From a bacterium YEK0313 (GTDB lineage Bacteria > Pseudomonadota > Alphaproteobacteria > Rhizobiales > Phreatobacteraceae), in the NCBI GenBank assembly GCA_000751295.2, contig CCMO02000001.1:682001-746000 (forward strand): DNA of 64,000 nt, written 5' to 3'. This document shows positions 18,488 through 27,398 of the stretch, one piece after another; position 1 is the stretch's first letter, and each line of letters starts with the position of its first letter. Made by a program: the position numbers and the translations under genes. The notes beneath the pieces were generated by a model. The model saw only the letters and a list, made by a program, of their open reading frames with translations. It searched no databases and was not told where the DNA came from.

Positions 18488-19276
18488 ATGGATTTCGGCC
18501 TTTCCAACAAGAAAGCCCTGGTCTTGGCATCGAGCCGCGGCCTGGGCCTCGGCATAGCCGAGGCGCTGGCCGCCGAAGGCGCCACCGTCATGCTGGTCGG
18601 CCGCACCGCCGAGCGCATCAAGGCCAATGCCGAGCAGATCACCGCCCGCGGCAAGGGCAAGGCCTACGGCATCGCCGCCGATCTCAGCGCGCCCGGGGCG
18701 GTGGACGAAATCGTGGCGATTGCCGAGCAGACGCTCGGCCAGATCGACATTCTCGTCAACAATACCGGCGGTCCGCCGGCGAAGCCGGCGACCGAGGTCG
18801 GCGAGGACGAATGGGCTAAATATTTCAAGACCATGGTCGAACCCGTCTTCGCCATGACCGCCAAGCTCCTGCCCGGCATGCGCCAGCGCAAATGGGGCCG
18901 CATCGTCACCGTGGCCTCGTCCGGCGTCGAGCAGCCGATTCCGAACCTTGCCCTGTCGAACGCCCTGCGCTCGTCGATCGTCGGCTGGTCCAAGACGCTG
19001 TCGTCTGAAGTCGCCAAGGACGGCGTGACGGTCAACATGATCCTGCCGGGCCGCATCGCCACCGACCGGATCAAGGAGCTCGACAGCGCCAACGCCCAGC
19101 GCAGCGGCAAGTCGCTCGCCGAGATCGAGGCGGCGTCCGTTGCCAGCATCCCTGCCGGCCGGCTCGGCACCGCCCAGGAATTCGGCGCGACGGCGGCCTT
19201 CCTGTGCTCGGACCAGGCGGGCTATATTACCGGCTCGAAGATCCGGGTCGACGGCGGCGCCACCCGCAACGTCTGA
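18488..19276 (+). CDS. SDR-family protein lacking the catalytic Tyr and Lys
   Basis: 262 residues with the overall Rossmann plan of 3-oxoacyl-ACP-reductase-like SDRs, including IDILVNNTGG and a C-terminal YITGSKIRVDGGATRNV. The glycine-rich loop is altered (LVLASSRGLGLG instead of TGxxxGIG). Where YxxxK should be there is SNALR, so both the catalytic Tyr and Lys are missing; the upstream Ser is present in VASSG. I recall related SDRs with the same substitution, so it is probably a divergent subgroup rather than decay. AAGGAG lies 7 bases before the ATG. The pirin gene follows after 66 bases. Confidence 0.85.
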   Translation: MDFGLSNKKALVLASSRGLGLGIAEALAAEGATVMLVGRTAERIKANAEQITARGKGKAYGIAADLSAPGAVDEIVAIAEQTLGQIDILVNNTGGPPAKPATEVGEDEWAKYFKTMVEPVFAMTAKLLPGMRQRKWGRIVTVASSGVEQPIPNLALSNALRSSIVGWSKTLSSEVAKDGVTVNMILPGRIATDRIKELDSANAQRSGKSLAEIEAASVASIPAGRLGTAQEFGATAAFLCSDQAGYITGSKIRVDGGATRNV

Positions 19277-19342
19277 GCAAGGCGGGCGTGGCAGCGATGC
19301 CCGGGCCGGCCCTGTCGCCATCGACGATCAAGGAGTTCGGCC

Positions 19343-20260
19343 ATGTCGTTTTCGCCCACGCCCGACCCGGAACTCGGCGACAGGCTCGCCTGCGACGCCA
19401 TCGAAATGGTGATCGTGCCGCGTACGCACGATCTCGGCGGCTTCACCGTCCGGCGCGCCCTGCCCTTCGCCAAACGGCGGATGGTGGGGCCGTTCATCTT
19501 CTTCGACCATATGGGGCCCGCCGTCTTCCGTGACGGCAACGGCATCGACGTCAGGCCGCATCCCCATATCGGACTTGCCACCGTCACCTATCTGTTCGCC
19601 GGCCAGATCCAGCACCGCGACTCGCTCGGCACCTATGTGCCGATCAATCCGGGCGAGGTGAACCTGATGACCGCCGGCCGCGGCATCGTCCATTCCGAAC
19701 GGACCGATCCGGTGCTGAAGGCGCAGGGCCAGGAGCTGCACGGCATCCAGAGCTGGCTCGCCCTGCCCAGGGAACACGAGGAGACCGCGCCGGGCTTCGA
19801 CCATGTCGACCGCGACGCGCTGCCGGTCATCGAAGCGGAGGGCAAGACGATCCGGCTGGTCATCGGCTCGCTCTACGGCAAGACCTCGCCGGTGCCGACC
19901 ACCTGGGACACGATCTACGCCGATGTCGCGCTGGAAGCCGGCGCCAGGCTGCCGGTCGACCCGGAAACCGAGGAACGGGCGATCTATGTCGCGAGCGGCG
20001 AGATCGACGTGCAGGGCGATCTGTTCGGCGAAGGCAAGATGCTGGTGCTCAGGCCCGGCGACCGGATCACCCTCGCCGCGACGCGGCCGGCCCGGATCAT
20101 CCTGTGCGGCGGCGCCGTCATGGACGGCCCGCGCTTCATCTGGTGGAACTTCGTCTCCTCCTCCAAGGAGCGGATCGAACAGGCCAAGGACAATTGGCGC
20201 CAGCGCCGCTTCGACATCGTTCCCGGCGACGAACAGGACTATATCCCGCTGCCGGAATAG
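19343..20260 (+). CDS. Pirin-family bicupin
   Basis: 305 residues. The N-terminal cupin has the pirin metal ligands in RPHPHIGLATVTYLFAG (two His), HRDS (His) and later HSE (Glu). A C-terminal pirin domain starts near residue 190 (YADVALEAGARLPV). Bacterial pirins of this class include quercetinase-like dioxygenases and redox sensors; the substrate is unknown. The gene lies 66 bases after the atypical SDR and 246 bases before dxs. Confidence 0.9.
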   Translation: MSFSPTPDPELGDRLACDAIEMVIVPRTHDLGGFTVRRALPFAKRRMVGPFIFFDHMGPAVFRDGNGIDVRPHPHIGLATVTYLFAGQIQHRDSLGTYVPINPGEVNLMTAGRGIVHSERTDPVLKAQGQELHGIQSWLALPREHEETAPGFDHVDRDALPVIEAEGKTIRLVIGSLYGKTSPVPTTWDTIYADVALEAGARLPVDPETEERAIYVASGEIDVQGDLFGEGKMLVLRPGDRITLAATRPARIILCGGAVMDGPRFIWWNFVSSSKERIEQAKDNWRQRRFDIVPGDEQDYIPLPE

Positions 20261-20506
20261 TCGCCCGGTGCCCGGCGGGCGACGTTCCATCGACAATTTT
20301 ACGTGATTTCGCCGCGCCTGCGCCAATCGGTCGCCCAGGGTTGGCCCTGGCTTTACTGCATTGCACGCATCAGATCCCTGGTGTAACGCTCACACCTTGG
20401 TGTCGGCTATCCTGCCGCACCTGACTGGATCATTCCTGCACTCGCGCGGGGCCGGCCGGAAACCGCCTTTTCGCCCTTTCCACCGCCCGCGCCAGCCGGT
20501 GACATC

Positions 20507-22441
20507 GTGACAGATCGCCCCGCAACGCCCCTACTCGACACGATCAAGACACCCGAGGACCTGCGCAAGGTTCCGGAACATCTTGTGCGACAGGTCGCCG
20601 ACGAGCTGAGGGCCGAGACCATCTCGGCCGTCTCCGTCACCGGCGGGCATCTCGGCGCCGGCCTCGGCGTGGTCGAGCTGACCACGGCGCTGCACTATGT
20701 CTTCGATACGCCGCGCGACCGGGTGATCTGGGACGTCGGCCACCAGGCCTATCCGCACAAGATCCTGACCGGCCGGCGCGACCGCATCCGCACGCTGCGC
20801 CAGCGGGACGGGCTCTCCGGCTTCACCAAGCGGTCGGAAAGCGATTACGACCCGTTCGGGGCGGCCCATTCCTCGACCTCGATCTCCGCCGGCCTCGGCA
20901 TGGCCGTGGCGCGCGACCTGAAGGGCGGCAAGAACCATGTCATCGCGGTGATCGGCGACGGCGCCATGTCGGCCGGCATGGCCTTCGAGGCCATGAACAA
21001 TGCCGGCGCACGCGGCGAACGGCTGATCGTCATCCTCAACGACAACGACATGTCGATCGCCCCGCCGGTCGGCGCCATGTCGGCCTATCTCGCCCGGCTC
21101 GCCTCCGGCAAGACCTATCTGAAGCTGCGCGACATCGGCAAGCAGCTGACCCGCCGGCTCGGCGCAACCATCGACCGCACGGTCACGCGGGCGGTCGAGC
21201 ACGCCCGCGGCTTCGTCACCGGCGGCACGCTGTTCGAGGAGCTCGGCTTCTATTATGTCGGGCCGATCGACGGCCATAATCTCGACCACCTGCTGCCGGT
21301 GCTGAAGAACGTCCGCGACGCCGACCTCGGGCCGATCCTGGTTCATGTCGTCACCCAGAAAGGCAAGGGCTACGCCCCGGCCGAGGCGACCGCCGACAAG
21401 CTGCATGCGGTTGCCCGCTTCGACGTGATCACCGGCACCCAGGTGCAGTCCAAGGCCAATGCGCCGTCCTACACCAAGGTGTTCGGCGAGAGCCTGGTGA
21501 AGGAGGCGGCGAAGGACGACCGGATCGTCGCGATCACCGCGGCCATGCCGTCCGGCACCGGCGTCGACCTGTTCGGCAAGGCATTCCCTGAGCGCACCTT
21601 CGATGTCGGCATTGCCGAGCAGCATGCCGTGACCTTCGCCGCGGGCCTCGCCAGCGAGGGCTACAAGCCGTTCTGCGCGATCTATTCCACCTTCCTGCAG
21701 CGCGCCTACGACCAGGTGGTCCACGACGTCTCGATCCAGGGCCTGCCGGTGCGCTTCCCGATCGACCGTGCCGGCTTCGTCGGCGCCGACGGGCCCACCC
21801 ATGCCGGCTCGTTCGACGTCGCCTATCTCGGCTGCCTGCCCGGCTTCGTGGTGATGGCGGCCGCCGACGAGGCCGAGCTCGTCCACATGGTGGCGACCGC
21901 CGCGGCCCATGACGAAGGCCCGATCGCCTTCCGCTATCCGCGCGGCGAAGGCGTCGGCGTCGATCTGCCCGCCGAGGGCGTGCCGCTTGCCATCGGCAAG
22001 GGCCGGATCGTCAAGGAAGGCACGCGCATCGCGCTCCTGTCGTTCGGCACGCGGCTCGGCGAATGCCTGAAGGCGGCGGAAGAGCTCGGCGCGCTCGGCC
22101 TGTCGACGACGGTCGCCGATGCCCGCTTCGCCCGGCCGCTCGACGTCGACCTCGTGGCGCGGCTCGCCCGCAACCACGAAGTGCTCATCACCATCGAGGA
22201 AGGCTCGATCGGCGGCTTCGGCTCGTTCGTGCTGCACGCGCTCGCCGATGCCGGCCTGCTCGACCAGGGCTGCAAGGTGCGCCCGATGGTGCTGCCCGAC
22301 GCCTATGTCGACCACGACAAGCCCGAGGCCATGTATGCCCGTGCCGGCCTCGACGCCAAGGGCATCGTCGCCAAGGTGTTCGAGGCGCTCGGCCGCGGCG
22401 CCATCGGCGCCGAGCACGGTGCGGGTGCGCTGAGGGCGTGA
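20507..22441 (+). CDS. dxs: 1-deoxy-D-xylulose-5-phosphate synthase
   Basis: Thiamine-diphosphate enzyme for the first step of the MEP isoprenoid pathway (pyruvate plus glyceraldehyde 3-phosphate). 644 residues. Signatures: GHQAYPHKILTGRRD, the TPP-binding GDGAMSAGMAFEAMNNAG with downstream NDNDMSI, and the C-terminal transketolase parts (GIAEQHAVTFAAGLA, DRAGFVGADGPTHAG). The start is a GTG at 20507 with only a weak Shine-Dalgarno; its position fits the usual short N-terminus. The upstream gap contains a GGTGT/ACACC dyad at 20380-20396. The stop overlaps the GTG of tlyA by three bases. Confidence 0.97.
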   Translation: MTDRPATPLLDTIKTPEDLRKVPEHLVRQVADELRAETISAVSVTGGHLGAGLGVVELTTALHYVFDTPRDRVIWDVGHQAYPHKILTGRRDRIRTLRQRDGLSGFTKRSESDYDPFGAAHSSTSISAGLGMAVARDLKGGKNHVIAVIGDGAMSAGMAFEAMNNAGARGERLIVILNDNDMSIAPPVGAMSAYLARLASGKTYLKLRDIGKQLTRRLGATIDRTVTRAVEHARGFVTGGTLFEELGFYYVGPIDGHNLDHLLPVLKNVRDADLGPILVHVVTQKGKGYAPAEATADKLHAVARFDVITGTQVQSKANAPSYTKVFGESLVKEAAKDDRIVAITAAMPSGTGVDLFGKAFPERTFDVGIAEQHAVTFAAGLASEGYKPFCAIYSTFLQRAYDQVVHDVSIQGLPVRFPIDRAGFVGADGPTHAGSFDVAYLGCLPGFVVMAAADEAELVHMVATAAAHDEGPIAFRYPRGEGVGVDLPAEGVPLAIGKGRIVKEGTRIALLSFGTRLGECLKAAEELGALGLSTTVADARFARPLDVDLVARLARNHEVLITIEEGSIGGFGSFVLHALADAGLLDQGCKVRPMVLPDAYVDHDKPEAMYARAGLDAKGIVAKVFEALGRGAIGAEHGAGALRA

Positions 22442-23232
22442 CCGGTCCCGATCAGCCTGCTTCGCCGCGCGCCGGGGGCCGGCGCCGGGCCGATGTCCTG
22501 CTCGTCGCGCGCGGCTTGTTCGACAGCCGCGCCAAGGCGCAGGCGGCGATCGCCGCCGGCCTGGTCAGCGCCGACGGACAGCCGGTGCGGAAGGCCTCCG
22601 ACGAGATCCGCGCCGATGCGACGCTGGAAGCAAGTCCCGAACATCCCTGGGTGTCGCGCGGCGGCGTCAAGCTCGCCCATGCCCTCGACCGCTTCGGCAT
22701 CGATGCCGGCGGCCGCATCGGCCTCGACGTCGGCTCATCCACCGGCGGCTTCACCGAGGTGCTGCTGGCACGCGGTGCGGCCCGGGTCACCGCTGTCGAT
22801 ACCGGCCGCGACCAGCTGCACCGGAGCCTGCGCGCCGATCCGCGCGTCAGCCTGTTCGAGGCGACCGACATCAGGACGCTGGAGGCACCGGCCCCCGCCC
22901 CCGACCTCGTCGTCACCGATGTCAGCTTCATTTCGCTCGCGCTGGTGCTACCGGCCATGACGGCGCTCGCCGCACCGACCGCCGACCTGATCGCGCTGAT
23001 CAAGCCGCAGTTCGAGGTCGGCCGCGCCGCCGTCGGCAAGAACGGCGTGGTGCGCGATGCCGCGGCTCAGGCCGCCGCCGTCGAGCGGATCAAGGCGGCG
23101 ACGGAGGCTCTCGGCTGGCAGGTCGTCGGCGTCATCGACAGCCCGATCGCCGGCGGCGAAGGCAACCGCGAATTCCTGATGCACGCCCGCCGCGGCGGCG
23201 CGCCGTCGCCTGGGCCGGGAGCGATGCCATGA
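22438..23232 (+). CDS. tlyA: TlyA-family rRNA (cytidine-2'-O)-methyltransferase
   Basis: 264 residues. An S4 RNA-binding domain (residues ~15-75, RADVLLVARGLFDSRAKAQ) is followed by an FtsJ-like methyltransferase domain with GLDVGSSTGGFTEVLLARGA as the SAM site and DVSFISL as the catalytic-loop region. The GTG start at 22438 overlaps the dxs stop, and its own stop overlaps the next ATG (ATGA), so dxs-tlyA-RNA methyltransferase form a translationally coupled unit. Confidence 0.92.
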   Translation: MTGPDQPASPRAGGRRRADVLLVARGLFDSRAKAQAAIAAGLVSADGQPVRKASDEIRADATLEASPEHPWVSRGGVKLAHALDRFGIDAGGRIGLDVGSSTGGFTEVLLARGAARVTAVDTGRDQLHRSLRADPRVSLFEATDIRTLEAPAPAPDLVVTDVSFISLALVLPAMTALAAPTADLIALIKPQFEVGRAAVGKNGVVRDAAAQAAAVERIKAATEALGWQVVGVIDSPIAGGEGNREFLMHARRGGAPSPGPGAMP

Positions 23233-24449
23233 GCGCCGAGCGGTTGACCATCAGCCATGTCGGGCACCGTGGCGACGGGGTCGCGGATGGCCGTTTCGTG
23301 CCGTTCACACTGGCCGGCGAGGTGGTCGAGATCGAGGGCGACGGCGAGCGCGTGCTGCCGACCGCGATCGTCACCCCGAGCCCAGAGCGCGTGGCTCCCG
23401 CCTGCGGCTATTTCGGCACCTGCGGCGGCTGCGCCCTGCAGCATTGGGCGCCGCCTTCCTATTTCCGCTGGAAGCGCGACCTGGTGGCGACCGCGCTTTC
23501 CGCCCGCGGCCTTCATCCCGAGATCGCCGACACGATCGATGCCCATGGCACCGGCCGCCGCCGGGTGACGCTGCATGCGCGGCGCGGCGACGGGCCGAAG
23601 CTGACGGCCGGCTTCGCGGCGGCGCGCAGCCACGCCATCGTGGCAATCGACGCCTGCCCGGTGCTCGACCCCGCGCTCGAGGCCGCCCTGCCGGCGGCCC
23701 GCGCCGTCGCCCGGGCGCTCGAACCCGTCGGCAAGCCGCTCGACATCCAGGTGACGCTGACCGACCAGGGCCTGGACATGGAGCTGCGTGGCGCCGGGCG
23801 GCTCGCCGAGCGCCTGCGCCAGGAGCTGATTGCCGCCGCCGGCGCCGCGCATCTGGTCCGTCTCACCAATCACGGCGATCTCGTCATGCAGCGCGAGCCG
23901 CCCTCGGTCCGCATGGCCGGCCTCAGGGTCCAACTGCCGCCCGGCGCCTTCCTGCAGGCGACCGCTGCCGGCGAGGAGGCCCTCGGGCGCCTCGTGCTCG
24001 ACGGTGTCGGCAAGGCGAAGAGCGCGGCCGATCTCTTCTGCGGCATCGGCCCCTTCGCGCTGAGGCTCGCCCAGCGGATGAAGGTGCGCGCGGCCGATGC
24101 CGATGCCGGCGCGGTCGCCGCGCTCGCCGCCGCGCTGCGCCATGGCTCCGGCCTGAAGCCGGTCACGGCGGAAACCCGCGACCTGTTCCGCCGGCCGCTG
24201 ACGGCCGCCGATCTCAAGGGCCTCGACGCGGTGGTGTTCGATCCGCCGCGCGCCGGCGCCGAGGCCCAGGCCAAGGTGCTGGCGAAAGCCGATGTCGGCC
24301 GGATCGTCGCCGTGTCCTGCAACCCCGCGACCTTCGCGCGCGATGCCGCGATCCTCGCGGGCGGCGGCTGGCGACTGACCGATGTGACGCCGGTCGACCA
24401 GTTCCGCTGGTCCGCCCATGTCGAGCTGGTCGCGCGCTTCACCCGCTGA
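23229..24449 (+). CDS. Class I SAM RNA (uracil-5)-methyltransferase, RumA/TrmA family
   Basis: 406 residues. The N-terminus carries a CGYFGTCGGC cluster, matching the 4Fe-4S cysteines of RlmC/RlmD-type enzymes, preceded by a short TRAM-like stretch. The C-terminal half has the SAM motif ADLFCGIGPFALRLA, then FDPPRAGA and the catalytic-Cys signature VAVSCNPATFARD. Probably methylates a uridine of rRNA; which one cannot be assigned. Its start overlaps the tlyA stop. It ends 6 bases from the stop of the convergent GST gene. Confidence 0.92.
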   Translation: MSAERLTISHVGHRGDGVADGRFVPFTLAGEVVEIEGDGERVLPTAIVTPSPERVAPACGYFGTCGGCALQHWAPPSYFRWKRDLVATALSARGLHPEIADTIDAHGTGRRRVTLHARRGDGPKLTAGFAAARSHAIVAIDACPVLDPALEAALPAARAVARALEPVGKPLDIQVTLTDQGLDMELRGAGRLAERLRQELIAAAGAAHLVRLTNHGDLVMQREPPSVRMAGLRVQLPPGAFLQATAAGEEALGRLVLDGVGKAKSAADLFCGIGPFALRLAQRMKVRAADADAGAVAALAAALRHGSGLKPVTAETRDLFRRPLTAADLKGLDAVVFDPPRAGAEAQAKVLAKADVGRIVAVSCNPATFARDAAILAGGGWRLTDVTPVDQFRWSAHVELVARFTR

Positions 24450-24455
24450 GCGGCC

Positions 24456-25079
24456 TCATGGCCCCGTCGCCGGCTCCGGCAGGGCAATGCCGCGCTGGAC
24501 GGCCGGCCGCGCCGCCACTTCGGCGTACCAGCGGCTCAGATGGGCGAAGGCGCTGATATCGAAGCCGCAGATGGCGGCGATATGCATCCAGCCGAAGGTT
24601 GCGATGTCGGCGATGGAATAGTCCGTGCCGGCGAAATAGCGGTTGGCGCCGAGATGGCCGTCCATGGTGGCGAAGGCCTCCTCGGTGAGGCGCCTGTAGC
24701 GCGCGATCACCGACGGCAGGGGCTGCTTCTCGAACATTTCGAAATGCACGCGCTGGCCGAGCAGCGGCCCGACGCTCGCGGCATGGAAGGCGAGCCACTG
24801 GATCGCCTGCCAGCGGGCCTTCGTCGCCGACGGCAGGAGCCGGCCGCCGCGCTCGGCGAGATAGAGCAGGATCGCCGCGGATTCGAACAGCGTGACGCCG
24901 GCCTCGGTGTCGACGATAACGGGAATGCGGCCATGCGGGTTGAGCGCCAGGAAGTCCGGTCGCCGGGCCTCACCCGCGCCGATGCGGACATGGTGCAGCT
25001 CATAGGCGAGCCCGAGCTCCTCGAGCGCGATCGTCGCCTTGAAGCCGTTCGGCGAAGCGTCGGTATGGAGATGGATCAT
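24456..25079 (-). CDS. Glutathione S-transferase family protein
   Basis: 207 residues. N-terminal thioredoxin-like domain with SPNGFKATIALEELGLAYE and the glutathione-contacting GRIPVIVD (cis-Pro) and ESAAILLYLAE. The C-terminal all-helical domain follows, with the conserved SIADIATFGW. YghU/YfcG-like in type. The ATG overlaps the MFS stop (ATGA), so the two are translated together; the enzyme may process the compound handled by the transporter. Confidence 0.9.
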   Translation of the reverse strand: MIHLHTDASPNGFKATIALEELGLAYELHHVRIGAGEARRPDFLALNPHGRIPVIVDTEAGVTLFESAAILLYLAERGGRLLPSATKARWQAIQWLAFHAASVGPLLGQRVHFEMFEKQPLPSVIARYRRLTEEAFATMDGHLGANRYFAGTDYSIADIATFGWMHIAAICGFDISAFAHLSRWYAEVAARPAVQRGIALPEPATGP

Positions 25080-26323
25080 GACAGCGCCTCGCTGACCTTG
25101 GCCGGCGCCCCGGCCCCCTTGGCATCGTCCGTCTCGCCAGGCCGGTCCTTCAGCGTCAGGACGACGAGCCCGGCCAAGAGCGAGAGAACGAAGGAACCGA
25201 TCCAGAGCGCGCCATAGGAGCGGCCGAGATCGAACAGAAGCCCGCCGGAGAGGGCGCCGAGTGCGCCGCCGAGGGCATGGCCGCTGGAAATGAGCCCCAT
25301 GGCAAGGCCGATGCGCCGGACGCCGAAATGGCTGGCGGCAAGCCCGACCGTGACCGGAATGGTCGAATAGTCGACCAGGCCGAACAGCACGACGAACACA
25401 TAGAGCAGTCGGATGTCGGGAGCGACGTAGAGCAGCAGCACGAAGCTTGCGGCGCGCACCACATAGATGGCGCCGAGCAGCGTCGGGCGGTGCACGCGAT
25501 CGGAGAGATAGCCCGACAGGACCATGCCGGCAAAGTTGACGGCCGAAAGCACGCCATAGGCGGCAGCGCTCGGCAGCGGCGGGAACCCGCAGAAGGCCGC
25601 ATAGGGCAGAAGATGGGTCTCGATCGCGCCGGTCGCCGTGAAGCCGCAGACGAGGAAGCTCCAGAACAGGACGTGGAAGACCGGCGCGCGGACGAGCCGC
25701 CGGACATCCTGACGCCAGTTGCCCGCGGCGGCCGCGCCCGCCGCCCGCGGCTGGTTTTTCGGCAGCAGCCGAAAGGCGGCGACCGCCAGGACGAAGGCGA
25801 GAACGGCGAGCGCCGCGAAGCCGTAGCGCCAGCTTGCGCTCTGCATCAGCAGCGCGACCATCGGCACGACGAGCAGTTGGCCGGCAGTCGCGCCCGACGT
25901 GCCGATCCCGGTCGCCAGCCCGCGCCCCGCCTCGAAGGTCTTGGCGATCGCCGCCGCCACGACATTGGTGGCCACCGCGGTGAAGCCGAAGGCGGCGACG
26001 ACCCCGAAGCCGAGGGTGAACAGCACCGCGGAACCGGTGGCCGCGACGAGGCCGGCCCCGAGCCCGATCGCCGTCAGTCCGCCGGCCAGCAGCAGGCGCG
26101 GCCCCCGCGCATCGGTGAGGCCACCGGCAAAGGGAGCCGCCGTCGCCATGACCAGCAGGGCCAGCGCGCCGATGCCGGAGATGAACGAACGCGACCAGCC
26201 GAGCTCGGTCTCGATGACCGGCATGGCAAGGCCGAGCACCGCCCGCACGGAAAAGGCGATGGCGAGCGCCGCAAACCCCACCAGCACCAGGAGCCAGGGC
26301 CCCGATCGCGCCGCAACCTGCAT
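25076..26323 (-). CDS. MFS transporter
   Basis: 415 residues with about 12 membrane helices. The loop after helix 2 has the MFS-type GGLTDARGPRLLLAG motif, and the equivalent motif in the second half is GYLSDRVHRPTLLG. Resembles oxalate/monocarboxylate or aromatic-acid-type MFS proteins; substrate unknown. The ATG at 26323 has GAGG about 7 bases upstream and begins right before the first helix. It is divergent from the LysR gene at 26444 and followed by the GST gene. Confidence 0.9.
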   Translation of the reverse strand: MQVAARSGPWLLVLVGFAALAIAFSVRAVLGLAMPVIETELGWSRSFISGIGALALLVMATAAPFAGGLTDARGPRLLLAGGLTAIGLGAGLVAATGSAVLFTLGFGVVAAFGFTAVATNVVAAAIAKTFEAGRGLATGIGTSGATAGQLLVVPMVALLMQSASWRYGFAALAVLAFVLAVAAFRLLPKNQPRAAGAAAAGNWRQDVRRLVRAPVFHVLFWSFLVCGFTATGAIETHLLPYAAFCGFPPLPSAAAYGVLSAVNFAGMVLSGYLSDRVHRPTLLGAIYVVRAASFVLLLYVAPDIRLLYVFVVLFGLVDYSTIPVTVGLAASHFGVRRIGLAMGLISSGHALGGALGALSGGLLFDLGRSYGALWIGSFVLSLLAGLVVLTLKDRPGETDDAKGAGAPAKVSEALS

Positions 26324-26424
26324 ATCGCGCCTCGTGAAAGAATGGAGATTTCCTAAACACGTCCAATACAGTACGATAATGAACTGAACGGCTTTGCAGA
26401 AACGATTCATTCTCCCTTTTGACA

Positions 26425-26437
26425 TTAGGCAGACTAA
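26425..26437. promoter_or_regulatory. LysR-type T-N11-A box
   Basis: TTAG and CTAA arms around five bases give a perfect T-N11-A dyad, the consensus recognition architecture of LysR regulators. It lies seven bases before the start codon of the LysR gene at 26444 and about 100 bases upstream of the divergent MFS gene, fitting autoregulation. Confidence 0.5.
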
Positions 26438-26443
26438 ATTCTG

Positions 26444-27361
26444 ATGAGCCCGGTCATGCCCCTGCTCGCGCTCCGCGCCTTCGCCGAGACCGGCCGGCGC
26501 GGCAGCATCAAACAAGCCGCCGAAACGATGGGCGTGACTTCGGGAGCCGTCAGCCAGCAGATCCGGCTGCTGGAGGCACGGATCGGCACGGCGCTGTTCA
26601 GCCGGACCCGCTACGGCATGCAGCTGACCGAGGCCGGAGCCAGGGCCCACGGCCAGGTGCTGCGCGCCTTCGACCAGCTTGCCGAAGCGCTCGGTGCGCT
26701 GGAGGCGTCCGCGGCGCGCAGGACGCTGACGGTGACCACGGCCCCGTCCTTCGCCGCCTCATGGCTGATCCCGCGGCTCGGCCGCTTCACCGCCGCGCAT
26801 CCCGAGATCGAGGTCCGGGTGGAGGCGACGCAGGAGGTGGTCGACCTTCGCAGCGGCCGCGTCGACATGGCGATCCGCCATGGCCTCGGCCGCTATCCAG
26901 GGCTCAAGGCGGTGCACCTGATGGCGCCGGCGATGGTGCCGGTCGGCAGCCCCGGCCTCATTGCCGCCGGCCCGCCGATCGCAGCCCCGGAGGACTGCCT
27001 CGCCTATCCCCTGCTGCAGGACAACGACCGTGCCGACTGGCCGCTCTGGCTGAAGGCTCACGGCATGACCGGTACTGATGTCGAGACCGGCGGCCGGTCG
27101 ACACGCGGGCCGAGCTTCGACGACGACTTCCTCCTGATCCGCGCTGCCGAAGCCGGCCAGGGACTGGCGCTGGTGCGCGACATCTATGCCGCCGGCGAGA
27201 TTGCCGCCGGGCGCCTCGCCCTGGCGCTGGACCGACCCTGGCCGACCGCCTTCGCCTATTACATCGTGACCGTGCCGGAGGCCGCGGACCGGCCGGCGGT
27301 CGCCGCCTTCAGCGCCTGGCTGCAGCGCGAGGCGAAGTCTCAAGAGGAGGCGGCCGCTTGA
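26444..27361 (+). CDS. LysR-family regulator, GcvA-like
   Basis: 305 residues. Winged helix-turn-helix at residues ~10-65 (GSIKQAAETMGVTSGAVSQQ) and a substrate-binding domain with the GcvA-type phrase VDLRSGRVDMAIRHGLGRYPG. Divergent from MFS-GST, which it probably controls. It ends 37 bases from the stop of the convergent sua5 gene. Confidence 0.9.
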   Translation: MSPVMPLLALRAFAETGRRGSIKQAAETMGVTSGAVSQQIRLLEARIGTALFSRTRYGMQLTEAGARAHGQVLRAFDQLAEALGALEASAARRTLTVTTAPSFAASWLIPRLGRFTAAHPEIEVRVEATQEVVDLRSGRVDMAIRHGLGRYPGLKAVHLMAPAMVPVGSPGLIAAGPPIAAPEDCLAYPLLQDNDRADWPLWLKAHGMTGTDVETGGRSTRGPSFDDDFLLIRAAEAGQGLALVRDIYAAGEIAAGRLALALDRPWPTAFAYYIVTVPEAADRPAVAAFSAWLQREAKSQEEAAA

Positions 27362-27398
27362 TGCCCGGCCCCGAGACGTGACCGGCGCCCTCTGCCGG

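Noticed and set aside
20380..20396. GGTGT/ACACC dyad upstream of dxs
   Set aside because: Short arms in a gap of 246 bases; could be chance. Mentioned only in the dxs entry.
20531..22417. 628-residue open frame antisense to dxs
   Set aside because: Mirror of a strongly conserved gene; no recognisable domain and composition of a shadow frame.
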